Below are positions 31,540 to 39,147 of a stretch of 64,000 nt of DNA, in pieces (within the stretch, counting starts at the first letter, position 1; each line of letters begins with the position of its first letter). This stretch comes from Actinacidiphila yeochonensis CN732 (lineage in GTDB: Bacteria > Actinomycetota > Actinomycetes > Streptomycetales > Streptomycetaceae), in assembly GCF_000745345.1 (NCBI RefSeq), contig NZ_JQNR01000005.1, positions 620,001 to 684,000 on the forward strand, read 5' to 3'. A program made the translations under genes and the position numbers. The notes beneath the pieces are model-generated. The model worked only from the letters and a program-made list of their open reading frames with translations. It searched no databases and was not told where the DNA came from.

Positions 31540-32883
31540 TCAGGCGGCCCGGGCGGGTCCGGTCCGGCGGGCCAGTACGGCGGTCACGGCGAGGACGGCG
31601 AGCAGGATTCCGGAGAACCAGTACATGGCCGTGGTCAGGGAGACGTGGCTGACGGCGATCCCGATGCCGACCGCCGGCACGCTCATACCGGCGTAGCAGA
31701 TGAGGAACAGGCCGGAGAGGGCCTCGCCTCGCTTCGCGGGCACGGCCATCGCCGCGACGTCACCGATGGCGGTCTTGAACAGCGTCCCGGAGCCGGCGCC
31801 GCCGACGATCCCCGCGAGCAGGTACACGCTCAGGCTCTGGGCCTGGATGCCGAGGGTGAGAAGGACGAAGCCGGCCGCGCCGGCCGCCAGGCCGAAGCCC
31901 AGCCGCGCGGAGCGGGAGAGGCGGCTGGTGGCGACCTGGGAGACGGTGGCCGCGGCGAGGAGCGTGAACCCGACGGTCCCCGCGAGCAGGTGGTTCGTAC
32001 GGTGCAGCGTTCCGACGACGAACCCGGCCGACAGCGCGGTGTAGACGCCGTTGATCGCGAAGGCCGCGAAGCCGGTCAGGGCGGCGCTGACGTACCCGGC
32101 CCGGTCGCCGTGGTCCATGCTCACCCGCTGCGGGCGGTAGGCGGGGCGGACGGGGAGCTCCCCGACGGTCTCGGGGACGAGGGCGACCGCCGCGACGGCG
32201 GCCAGCACCAGCACCCCGAAGACGATGTACGGCACCCGCAGCGGGTGGCTCACGTACTGGGCCAGCGCTCCGGCGACCAGCGGTCCGGCCGCCAGCCCGC
32301 CGACGTTCGCACCGGTCGAGACGATCTCGAACAGGACCGGGTCGCCGTCGGGGCGGTGCGCCTTGCGCAGGTCGTGCAGGTACGCGGTGGCGGTGGAGGT
32401 GAGCGCTCCGGTGCCGAGTCCGCCGATGAACCGGCCCACCAGCAGCCCGGTCAGGCCGGGGAAGAAGAGGAAGACCGCGGCGCACAGCACCTCCAGCGCC
32501 AGCGCCGGGACGAGGACGCGCTTGCGGCCCATCCAGTCGGAGATGTGCCCGGCCAGCAGGAGGCTGACCGCCAGACCGCCTGCGTACACGCCGAAGACGA
32601 CGGTCACCATGAGCGTGCTGAAGCCGTCCCGGGCCTGGTAGAGCGGGTACAGCGGCGTCGGGAGCGAGTTGAGCGCCATCGTGACCGTGTAGGCCGCGGC
32701 GACCAGCCAGAAGCCGGAGCTGAGCCCGACCACGGGCCGTCGGCGTTCCCGTCCCCGTCCCCGCTGCTGTTGCCCTTGCCCTCGCCGCCGCGAGGGCGAC
32801 GCGGCATCCGACGTGGCGGCGGGCGGGGCGGCGAGCACGGCGGCGGCCTCGGGGACGCCGGGGATCGTTCGGTGGTCGGTCAT
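31540..32883 (-). CDS. MFS transporter (sugar/drug efflux type)
   Basis: 447 residues. A ~45-residue disordered Arg/Gln-rich leader is followed by twelve membrane helices. Motifs: LYPLYQARDGFSTLMVTVVF; GHISDWMGRKRVLV (loop 2-3 motif GxxSDxxGRK); GGLGTGALTSTATAYLHDL; AVPAKRGEALSGLFLICYAG. Start ATG 32883 with a gggag SD 9 bases upstream. It is divergent from a LysR gene 115 bases away, which is the usual arrangement for a LysR-controlled exporter. Confidence 0.9.
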   Translation of the reverse strand: MTDHRTIPGVPEAAAVLAAPPAATSDAASPSRRRGQGQQQRGRGRERRRPVVGLSSGFWLVAAAYTVTMALNSLPTPLYPLYQARDGFSTLMVTVVFGVYAGGLAVSLLLAGHISDWMGRKRVLVPALALEVLCAAVFLFFPGLTGLLVGRFIGGLGTGALTSTATAYLHDLRKAHRPDGDPVLFEIVSTGANVGGLAAGPLVAGALAQYVSHPLRVPYIVFGVLVLAAVAAVALVPETVGELPVRPAYRPQRVSMDHGDRAGYVSAALTGFAAFAINGVYTALSAGFVVGTLHRTNHLLAGTVGFTLLAAATVSQVATSRLSRSARLGFGLAAGAAGFVLLTLGIQAQSLSVYLLAGIVGGAGSGTLFKTAIGDVAAMAVPAKRGEALSGLFLICYAGMSVPAVGIGIAVSHVSLTTAMYWFSGILLAVLAVTAVLARRTGPARAA

Positions 32884-32998
32884 ATTTCGGGCTCCCGGAT
32901 CAGGGAAAGAACGGACAACTCGATGCTCAACCCGCTGATCGATCATGTCGAACAATCAAAAGTGCTGGTAGCGATCACCTGTTGCTATAAATAGGCTC

Positions 32999-33895
32999 AT
33001 GGAGCTGCGGCAACTCGAATGCTTCGTCGCGGTCGCGGAGGAGCTGAGCTTCACCCGCGCCGCGCGCCGCCTGCACGTCGTGCAGCCGGCTGTCTCCTCG
33101 ACCATCGCGGCGCTGGAGCGGGAGCTGCGCACGGCGCTGCTGCAACGGACCTCCCGGCGCGTCGGCCTGACCGACGCCGGCCGTGCGCTGCTGCCCAAGG
33201 CCCGCGCCACCCTTGACGCGGCCCGCGAGGCGGCCGACACCGTCGACGCCGTCGTCGGCGGCATGCGCGGAACCCTGCGGCTCGGGACGATGAGCTGGCT
33301 CGGCGGCATCGACCTCGCGGCGCTGCTCGGCCGTTTCCACGCCCAGTACCCGGGAGTCGCCATCCGGCTCGCGACGGCGGCCTCCGACCACGGCTCCCCC
33401 GGCCTCATGGAGGCCATCGCCGACGGCAGGCTGGACGCCGCCTTCGTCTCCTCCCCCGGCCCGGCCCCCGCCGCCGTCCACCTCACCGACCTGCTCGCCG
33501 TGCCCGTGGACCTGGTGGTGTCGGAGCGCCATCCCCTCGCGGGCCGCGGCGAGGTCCCCATCACCGAGCTGGCCGACGAGGTGTTCGTCGACTTCCCCAC
33601 GGGCTACGGCAACCGCACCGTCGCGGACCTCGCCTTCCGGGCCGCGGGCGTCAACCGGGACGTCAGCATCGAGCTCACCGCCATTCCCGCGAGCGCCGAC
33701 TTCGTACGGCACGGGCTCGGCGTCGCGCTGCTGCCCAGGGGTACCGCCGACGCCTACGCCGACCTGCGCGCCCTGCGCGTCACCGGCGCCGACCTCACCT
33801 GGCCGATCCGCCTCGCCACCCCGGCCAACAGGGCCCCGAGCGCCGCGACCCGCGCCCTCGCGGCCCTCCTCGGCCCCACCCTTCCCGGCGCGTGA
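32999..33895 (+). CDS. LysR-family transcriptional regulator
   Basis: 298 residues. An N-terminal winged HTH (MELRQLECFVAVAEELSFTR; RLHVVQPAVSSTIAALEREL) and a type-2 periplasmic-binding-like effector domain (LRLGTMSWLGGIDLAALLGR; VVSERHPLAGRGEVPITELA; GLGVALLPRGTADAYAD). It probably controls the divergent MFS gene in response to a small ligand. ATG 32999 has only a weak SD. Its last 142 bases are overlapped antisense by the LD-carboxypeptidase frame. Confidence 0.93.
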   Translation: MELRQLECFVAVAEELSFTRAARRLHVVQPAVSSTIAALERELRTALLQRTSRRVGLTDAGRALLPKARATLDAAREAADTVDAVVGGMRGTLRLGTMSWLGGIDLAALLGRFHAQYPGVAIRLATAASDHGSPGLMEAIADGRLDAAFVSSPGPAPAAVHLTDLLAVPVDLVVSERHPLAGRGEVPITELADEVFVDFPTGYGNRTVADLAFRAAGVNRDVSIELTAIPASADFVRHGLGVALLPRGTADAYADLRALRVTGADLTWPIRLATPANRAPSAATRALAALLGPTLPGA

Positions 33896-35010
33896 GCGCC
33901 CCGTACGCGGTCGGGCGCGTACGGGGCGCTCACCCCGCCGGACGCGGACACCGGTACCCCGTGACCGGTGTCCGCGCCCGGGAGCAGCCCGGGAGCTGCC
34001 GGGAGCACCCCGGGAGCGCCCCGAGCACCCCGGGAGCACCCCCGGGTCGGCCCGGGTCGCCCCGGGTCAGGCCGGCGGTCGGTCAGGACCTGGTCGAGGA
34101 AGGTGAGGGTGCCCGCGGTGGTGTCGAGGCGGGCGCTGACGCCGATGGGGTAGGTCTGCATCGCGGTGTTGTGGCCGATGTCGGCGCCCGCGAGGACCGG
34201 TACGCCGAGGTCGCCGAAGCGCTCGGCGAGGAGGCGGTCGATCTCGTCGGGGTCGCCGCACTCGGTGAAGGTGCCCAGGACGATGCCGGCGACACCGTCG
34301 AGCCAGCCGCGGGCCCGGCGGATCTGGGTGAAGACCCGGTCGAGCCGGAACGGCAGCTCGTCGACGTCCTCCAGGAAGAGGATGCCGCCGCGCGCCGGGT
34401 ACGAGGTGTCCGTGCCGAGGCTCGCGGTGAGCAGCGTCGCCGTGCCGCCGAGGGTGACGCCCTCGGCGGTGCCGGGCACCAGGGCCCGGGAGCCGGGGAA
34501 GGTGAGCCGGGTGACGCTCTCGGGGGTGAGGAGGAGCTTCACCAGCTGCTGGAAGTCGTACTCCTGCGGGCCTTCCCAGAAGCCGCCGCAGGCGACCATC
34601 GGGCCGAAGAACGAGACCCAGCCGAGCTTGGCGGCCAGCGCCTCCAGCAGCGCCGTCACGTCGGAGTAGCCGATGACGGGCTTGGGCGCGGCCTTGTCGA
34701 TCCGGTCCCAGTCCATCAGCTCCAGGGTGCGCTGCATGCCGTAGCCGCCCTGGGCGGTGAAGACGGCGGCGTAGCGGGGGTCGGTCAGCGCGCGGGTGAG
34801 GTCGGCGGCGCGCAGGGCGTCGTCGCCGGCCAGGTAGTCGTACACGCTGCCGCCGGCCCGGGCCGTGGCGAGGACCTCGGGCTTGAGGCCGACGGACGCC
34901 AGGGCGCGCAGGCCGGACTCCAGGTGGTCCTGGTTGGAGACCGGTGAGCTGCCGGCGAGGACGGCGACGGTGTCGCCCGGGCGGAGCGCGGGCGGGCGCA
35001 GCAGGGTCAC
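33754..35010 (-). CDS. LD-carboxypeptidase (peptidase S66, LdcA/MccF family) with abnormal C-terminal extension
   Basis: Residues 1-310 are a full S66 protein: RPGDTVAVLAGSSPVSNQDH, VFTAQGGYGMQRTLELMD, GYSDVTALLEAL (nucleophile Ser), FLEDVDELPFRLDRV, LGTFTECGDPDEIDRLLAER (Glu), VLAGADIGHNTAMQTYPIG (His). The enzyme cleaves L,D-bonds such as the terminal D-Ala of murein tetrapeptides in the cytoplasm. After LTFLDQVLTDRR the frame runs on for ~105 Gly/Pro/Arg-rich residues, 142 bases into the convergent LysR gene, so the original stop near 34070 seems lost. GTG 35010 overlaps the stop of a 22-codon minicistron. It is the last gene of the peptide-transport operon. Confidence 0.88.
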   Translation of the reverse strand: MTLLRPPALRPGDTVAVLAGSSPVSNQDHLESGLRALASVGLKPEVLATARAGGSVYDYLAGDDALRAADLTRALTDPRYAAVFTAQGGYGMQRTLELMDWDRIDKAAPKPVIGYSDVTALLEALAAKLGWVSFFGPMVACGGFWEGPQEYDFQQLVKLLLTPESVTRLTFPGSRALVPGTAEGVTLGGTATLLTASLGTDTSYPARGGILFLEDVDELPFRLDRVFTQIRRARGWLDGVAGIVLGTFTECGDPDEIDRLLAERFGDLGVPVLAGADIGHNTAMQTYPIGVSARLDTTAGTLTFLDQVLTDRRPDPGRPGPTRGCSRGARGAPGVLPAAPGLLPGADTGHGVPVSASGGVSAPYAPDRVRGAHAPGRVGPRRAARARVAALGALLAGVARRIGQVRSAPVTRRARRSA

Positions 35011-35075
35011 GGCGTCTCCGTAGGGGTGGGGGCAGTAGGAACGGCTACGGCAGCAGCGGGTTCACGTCGCGTCAC
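35007..35075 (-). CDS. 22-codon minicistron created by junction duplication
   Basis: GTG 35075 overlaps the ATPase stop (TGA 35074-35072) and encodes MTRREPAAAVAVPTAPTP then TETP. Its own TGA overlaps GTG 35010 of the LD-carboxypeptidase. The 24 bases at 35006-35029 and 35071-35094 are identical (65-bp offset), so the peptide ends like the upstream ATPase (PTETP). Translation of it is inferred from the GTGA overlaps only. Confidence 0.5.
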   Translation of the reverse strand: MTRREPAAAVAVPTAPTPTETP

Positions 35076-36100
35076 GGCGTCTCCGTAGGGGTGGTGGCGG
35101 GGGTGGGGAGGAGGTGGCAGGCCGCTCCGGAGCGGCCGGCGGGCAGGACGGGCAGGTCGCGGCTGGTGCAGGCGGCCTCGGCGCGTTCCTGTTCGGACGC
35201 GGCGGCCCAGCGGCCGCAGCGCGGGTGGAAGCGGCAGCCGGTCGGGATCGCGGTGGGGTCCGGCGGCTCGCCGGTGAGGAGGGTGGGGCGCCAGTCCTCG
35301 GCGCCGTTGGGGATCACCGACAGCAGCGCCTGGGTGTAGGGGTGGCGCGGGCGGAGCAGGACCTCCTCGACGGTGCCCTGCTCGACCACCCGGCCGAGGT
35401 ACATGACGGCGACGCGGTCGGCGATGTTCCAGGCCAGGCCGAGGTCGTGGCTGACGACCAGGGCGGAGAGGCCGAGTTCGTCGCGCAGCTTCAGCACGAG
35501 CTTGAGGATCTCGCCGCGGACGGAGGCGTCCAGCGAGGCCACCGGCTCGTCGGCGACGATCACCCGGGGGTCGAGGGCGAGCACGCCGGCGATGACGACG
35601 CGCTGCTGCTGCCCGCCGGACAGCTCGTGCGGGTAGCGGCCGGCGAACTCCTCGGGCGGGCGCAGCCCGGCGCGGGCCAGGGCGTCGTGGACCCGTTCGG
35701 GCAGGCCCTCGGTGAGCTTGTGCAGGCGGGGGCCGAGGGCCACCGCGTCGTAGATGTTCTGCTTGGGGTTGAGGGAGCCGCCGGGGTCCTGGAGGACGAG
35801 CTGGGTGTGGCGGCGGTACCGCTTGAGCGCCTTGGCGGAGTACTCCAGCGGGGTGCCCTCGTACAGGACCTGGCCGCTGGTCGGCTTGACCAGGCCGACC
35901 AGGGCGCGGGCGAGTGTGGACTTGCCGCAGCCGGACTCGCCGATGAGGGCGACGATCTCGCCCTTGCCGACGCTCAGGTTGACGCCGTCGACCGCGCGGG
36001 CGGGGCCCCGGCCGCGGGCGGCCGGGTACACCACGGACAGGTCGCGGGCCTCAAGGGCGGTCTCCTGGACCACCGCTGCTTCCTGGGTGGGGGCGGTCAC
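35072..36100 (-). CDS. Peptide ABC transporter ATP-binding protein (DppF/OppF type)
   Basis: 342 residues. ALIGESGCGKSTLARALVGL (Walker A), LVLQDPGGSLNPKQNI, HELSGGQQQRVVIAGVLALD (signature), VIVADEPVASLDASV (Walker B), VVSHDLGLAWNIADRVAVMY (H-loop), then the oligopeptide-specific C-terminal Cys region GCRFHPRCGRW that may bind an Fe-S cluster or stabilise the dimer. It works with the second ATPase encoded upstream. GTG 36100 overlaps the stop of an 11-codon minicistron. Confidence 0.95.
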   Translation of the reverse strand: MTAPTQEAAVVQETALEARDLSVVYPAARGRGPARAVDGVNLSVGKGEIVALIGESGCGKSTLARALVGLVKPTSGQVLYEGTPLEYSAKALKRYRRHTQLVLQDPGGSLNPKQNIYDAVALGPRLHKLTEGLPERVHDALARAGLRPPEEFAGRYPHELSGGQQQRVVIAGVLALDPRVIVADEPVASLDASVRGEILKLVLKLRDELGLSALVVSHDLGLAWNIADRVAVMYLGRVVEQGTVEEVLLRPRHPYTQALLSVIPNGAEDWRPTLLTGEPPDPTAIPTGCRFHPRCGRWAAASEQERAEAACTSRDLPVLPAGRSGAACHLLPTPATTPTETP

Positions 36101-36147
36101 GAGGCACCTCCGTGCTCGGTGGGGGCGGTCACGAGGCACCTCCGTGC
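36086..36147. repeat. 32-bp tandem duplication of a gene junction
   Basis: 30 bases at 36086-36115 are repeated exactly at 36118-36147. The unit contains the SD (ggagg on the minus strand) and the GTGA stop-start overlap, so the junction between the two ATPase genes exists twice. Confidence 0.95.
36097..36132 (-). CDS. 11-codon minicistron between the two ATPase genes
   Basis: GTG 36132 overlaps the TGA of the upstream ATPase (36131-36129) and encodes MTAPTEHGGAS. Its TGA (36099-36097) overlaps GTG 36100 of the downstream ATPase. Its start copies the downstream protein start (MTAPT) and its end copies the upstream protein end (HGGAS). The SD is duplicated as well. Confidence 0.55.
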   Translation of the reverse strand: MTAPTEHGGAS

Positions 36148-37169
36148 CGGGTCCGGGCGTGCAGGCAGGCCGAGGTGCGGCCGGGGGCGGCCGGCCACAG
36201 CAGCATCTCCCCGGTGCGGCAGGCGTCCTCGGCCTCCGGGCAGCGGGGGGCGAACGCGCAGCCGGCGGTGGTGTCCGAGGGGCGCGGCGGGTCGCCGGCC
36301 AGGCCGGTCGGGGCGCGCCGGGAGGCCGGGTCGCCGATGGTCGGGAAGGCCCGCGACAGGGCCCGGGTGTAGGGGTGCTGCGGGTCCTCCAGCACCTGCC
36401 GGGACGGGCCGAGTTCGACGATCCGCCCCGCGTACATCACGGCCAGCCGCTCGCAGGTGTGCGCGAGCAGCGACAGGTCGTGGGTGATCATGATGACCGC
36501 GATGCCGGACTCGCGGACGAGTTCGCCGAGGAGTTCCAGGATCTGCGCCTGGACCATGACGTCCAGGGCGGTGGTGGGCTCGTCGGCGATGATCAGCTCG
36601 GGCCGGCAGGCCAGGGCCATGGCGATCATGATGCGCTGCCGCTGCCCGCCGGAGAACTCGTGCGGGTAGGAGCGGGCGCGGCGGCGCGGGATGCCGACGC
36701 TGTCGAGGAGTTCGGCGGCGCGCCGCTCGGCCTCCTTGGGGGCGGTGCGGTCGTGCAGCACCATCGGCTCGGTGATCTGGTCCAGTACGGTGCGCACCGG
36801 GTTGAGGGCGCTCATGGCGCCCTGGAAGACCACGGACGCGCCGGCCCAGCGCACCGCGCGCAGCTTGACCCACCTGGTGGTGAGCAGGTTCTGGCCGTTG
36901 AAGAGCACCTCGCCGGTGACCTTCGCGTTGCCGCCGTGCAGCCGCAGCAGGCTGAGCGCCATGGTCGACTTGCCGCAGCCGGACTCCCCGGCGATGCCGA
37001 GGGTGCCGCCGCGCTCAAGGGTGAAGTCGACGCCGCGCACGGCCGGGACGTCCCGGCCGCCCTGCTGGTAGGTGACGTGGAGGTCGCGCACGTCCAGCAG
37101 CGGCGCCGGGGTCTCGGTGTCGTCGGCGTCCGCGCCGTCCGCGGGGTCCGATGTCGTCAGGGTCGTCAC
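36129..37169 (-). CDS. Peptide ABC transporter ATP-binding protein (DppD/OppD type)
   Basis: 346 residues. LGIAGESGCGKSTMALSLLR (Walker A), FQGAMSALNPVRTVLDQI, EFSGGQRQRIMIAMALACRP (signature), LIIADEPTTALDVMVQAQIL (Walker B), MITHDLSLLAHTCERLAVMY, C-terminal CAFAPRCPEAEDACRTGEM with the Cys cluster typical of oligopeptide ATPases. GTG 37169 overlaps the permease stop (GTGA). Confidence 0.95.
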   Translation of the reverse strand: MTTLTTSDPADGADADDTETPAPLLDVRDLHVTYQQGGRDVPAVRGVDFTLERGGTLGIAGESGCGKSTMALSLLRLHGGNAKVTGEVLFNGQNLLTTRWVKLRAVRWAGASVVFQGAMSALNPVRTVLDQITEPMVLHDRTAPKEAERRAAELLDSVGIPRRRARSYPHEFSGGQRQRIMIAMALACRPELIIADEPTTALDVMVQAQILELLGELVRESGIAVIMITHDLSLLAHTCERLAVMYAGRIVELGPSRQVLEDPQHPYTRALSRAFPTIGDPASRRAPTGLAGDPPRPSDTTAGCAFAPRCPEAEDACRTGEMLLWPAAPGRTSACLHARTRHGGAS

Positions 37170-38092
37170 TTCTTCTCCATCCGCGGGTCGAGCACGTGCT
37201 CCACGGCCCGCCCGGTGAGCGTGAAGCCCAGGACGACGGCCAGGATCGCGAGGCCGGGCGGCAGCAGGTACCACCACGCGTCGGCGGTGAACGCCCCGCC
37301 GAAGAAGGCGTCGTGGAGCATCTCGCCCCAGGTGACCTCGGTCGGGCTGCCCAGGCCGAGGAAGGTCAGGGTGGCCTCGGACAGCAGTGCGCTGGCCACG
37401 GTCAGCGTGCTGGACACCAGGATCAGCGGCATCACGTTGGGCAGCACCTGCCGCAGCATGATCTGCCGGTTGCCGGCGCCCAGCGCCCTGGCCCGGTCGA
37501 CGTAGGGGCGGGCCTCGACCGCGAGGGTCTGGGCGCGGACCAGGCGGGCGGTGGCCGTCCAGGAGGTGACGGCGATGGCGATGGTGATGGACCCCGAGCC
37601 CTGGCCGAGGACCGCCGCGAGGGAGATCGCCAGTGGCAGGCTGGGCAGGGCGATGAACCAGTCGGTGACGTGCATCAGGGCGCGGCCGACGAATCCGCCG
37701 TAGTGGCCGGCGAGGATGCCGACGGCGCTGCCTATGACGACGGTCAGCACGGTGGCGATGACGCCGATCTCCAGCGACTGGCGGGCGCCCCAGATCAGCA
37801 TCAGCAGGACGCTGCGGCCGGCCTGGTCGGTGCCGAGCGGGTAGGAGCCGGTGGGCGAGTGCAGCAGCGGGCCGTCGACCTTGGTGACGTCCAGCTGGTC
37901 CGGCCCGATGAAGGCCGGGGCGACCAGCGCCAGCAGGACGAACAGGACCAGGACGCCGAGTCCGGCGATGCCGGCGGGGCGGTGGAGGAAGGCCCGGCAG
38001 AAGCGCCGCGCGCCGGCGAACCGGGGCGGGACGGACACGGCCGGGGGCTGCCGGTCGAGGACGGGTGCGGTGGTGGTCGGGTCGGCGGTCAC
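37166..38092 (-). CDS. Peptide ABC transporter permease (DppC type)
   Basis: 308 residues with six membrane helices. The N-terminal helix (AGIAGLGVLVLFVLLALVAP) is followed by the extracellular HSPTGSYPLGTDQAGRS motif and the EAA-like loop YVDRARALGAGNRQIMLRQV, LPNVMPLILV. TFLGLGSPTEVTWGEMLHDA is the DppC signature. GTGA overlaps at both ends couple it to its neighbours. Confidence 0.95.
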   Translation of the reverse strand: MTADPTTTAPVLDRQPPAVSVPPRFAGARRFCRAFLHRPAGIAGLGVLVLFVLLALVAPAFIGPDQLDVTKVDGPLLHSPTGSYPLGTDQAGRSVLLMLIWGARQSLEIGVIATVLTVVIGSAVGILAGHYGGFVGRALMHVTDWFIALPSLPLAISLAAVLGQGSGSITIAIAVTSWTATARLVRAQTLAVEARPYVDRARALGAGNRQIMLRQVLPNVMPLILVSSTLTVASALLSEATLTFLGLGSPTEVTWGEMLHDAFFGGAFTADAWWYLLPPGLAILAVVLGFTLTGRAVEHVLDPRMEKK

Positions 38093-39147
38093 TGGGCGCG
38101 CACCCTCGGGTCGAGGAGCCGGTAGACCAGGTCGGCCAGCAGATTCATGATGATCACACTCGCACTGAAGACGACGAAGGTGCCCTGGAGCACCGGCAGG
38201 TCGGGGACGGTCAGGGCCTGGTAGGTCAGGTCGCCGAGCCCTGGCCAGGAGAAGATGGCCTCCACGGTCACGGCGCCGCCGATCAGGCCGCCGAGGTGCA
38301 TGAAGATCATCGTCACGGAGGGCAGCAGCGCGTTGGGCAGGGCGTGGCGGCGGCGTACGACGTCGTCCCGCAGGCCCTTGGCGCGGGCGGTCAGCAGGTA
38401 GGGGCTGCCCTTCTCCTCGATGATCGAGGACCGCATGATCGTCAGGTACTGGGCGTAGACGACCAGGACCATGGTGAGCGCGGGCAGCACCAGGTGGCGG
38501 GCGACGTCCTCGTAGTGGCGCAGGCCGGTCTGCGGGAGCGTCGGGTCGCTCATCCCGGCCGTCGGCAGGAAGCCGTGGATCGGGCCGACGCCGACGCTGA
38601 ACAGGATCAGCAGGATCATGCCGAGCCAGAAGGTCGGCACCGACCACAGCGTCAGCGCGGTGGCGGAGGTGATCTTGTCGAAGAGGCTGCCGGCCCGCCA
38701 TCCGCTGCGCATGCCGAGCCACAGGCCCAGCAGCACCGAGACGGCGAAGGCGGTGCCCATCAGCAGCAGCGTCGGGCCGAGCCGGTCGAGCACCAGCGAG
38801 CCCACCGACTGCTTGAACTCCCAGGAGTAGCCGAGGTTGCCGTGCAGCGTGTCGTTGACGTAGGTGAGGAAGCGCCGCCAGATCGGCTGGTCCAGGCCGA
38901 GCTGGACGCGGAGTTGGGCGAGCTGCGCCTCGCTGACCGGCCGGCCGCGGGTCATGGTGCGCACCGGGTCGGACGGCATCAGGTTGAACAGCACGAACCC
39001 GATGACGAGCGTGACGGCGAAGCTGACGACGGCGGCGACGAGCTTGTTGACGAGGTATCCGAGGCCCGGCATCCGGAACGTCCGGCGGGCGCCGGGCTCA
39101 ACGGCCGGTGCGGGGGCGGCCGGCTCCGCCACGGCGGGGCTACTCAC
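38089..39147 (-). CDS. Peptide ABC transporter permease (DppB type)
   Basis: 352 residues. A Pro/Ala leader (~40) precedes the first helix (KLVAAVVSFAVTLVIGFVLF), the motif MPSDPVRTMTRGRPVSEAQL, and EAA-like loop LTARAKGLRDDVVRRRHALP. EAIFSWPGLGDLTYQALTVP is conserved in DppB. It is paired with DppC as the heterodimeric channel. GTG 39147 lies 8 bases inside the binding-protein gene (stop TAG 39140-39142). Confidence 0.95.
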   Translation of the reverse strand: MSSPAVAEPAAPAPAVEPGARRTFRMPGLGYLVNKLVAAVVSFAVTLVIGFVLFNLMPSDPVRTMTRGRPVSEAQLAQLRVQLGLDQPIWRRFLTYVNDTLHGNLGYSWEFKQSVGSLVLDRLGPTLLLMGTAFAVSVLLGLWLGMRSGWRAGSLFDKITSATALTLWSVPTFWLGMILLILFSVGVGPIHGFLPTAGMSDPTLPQTGLRHYEDVARHLVLPALTMVLVVYAQYLTIMRSSIIEEKGSPYLLTARAKGLRDDVVRRRHALPNALLPSVTMIFMHLGGLIGGAVTVEAIFSWPGLGDLTYQALTVPDLPVLQGTFVVFSASVIIMNLLADLVYRLLDPRVRAQ

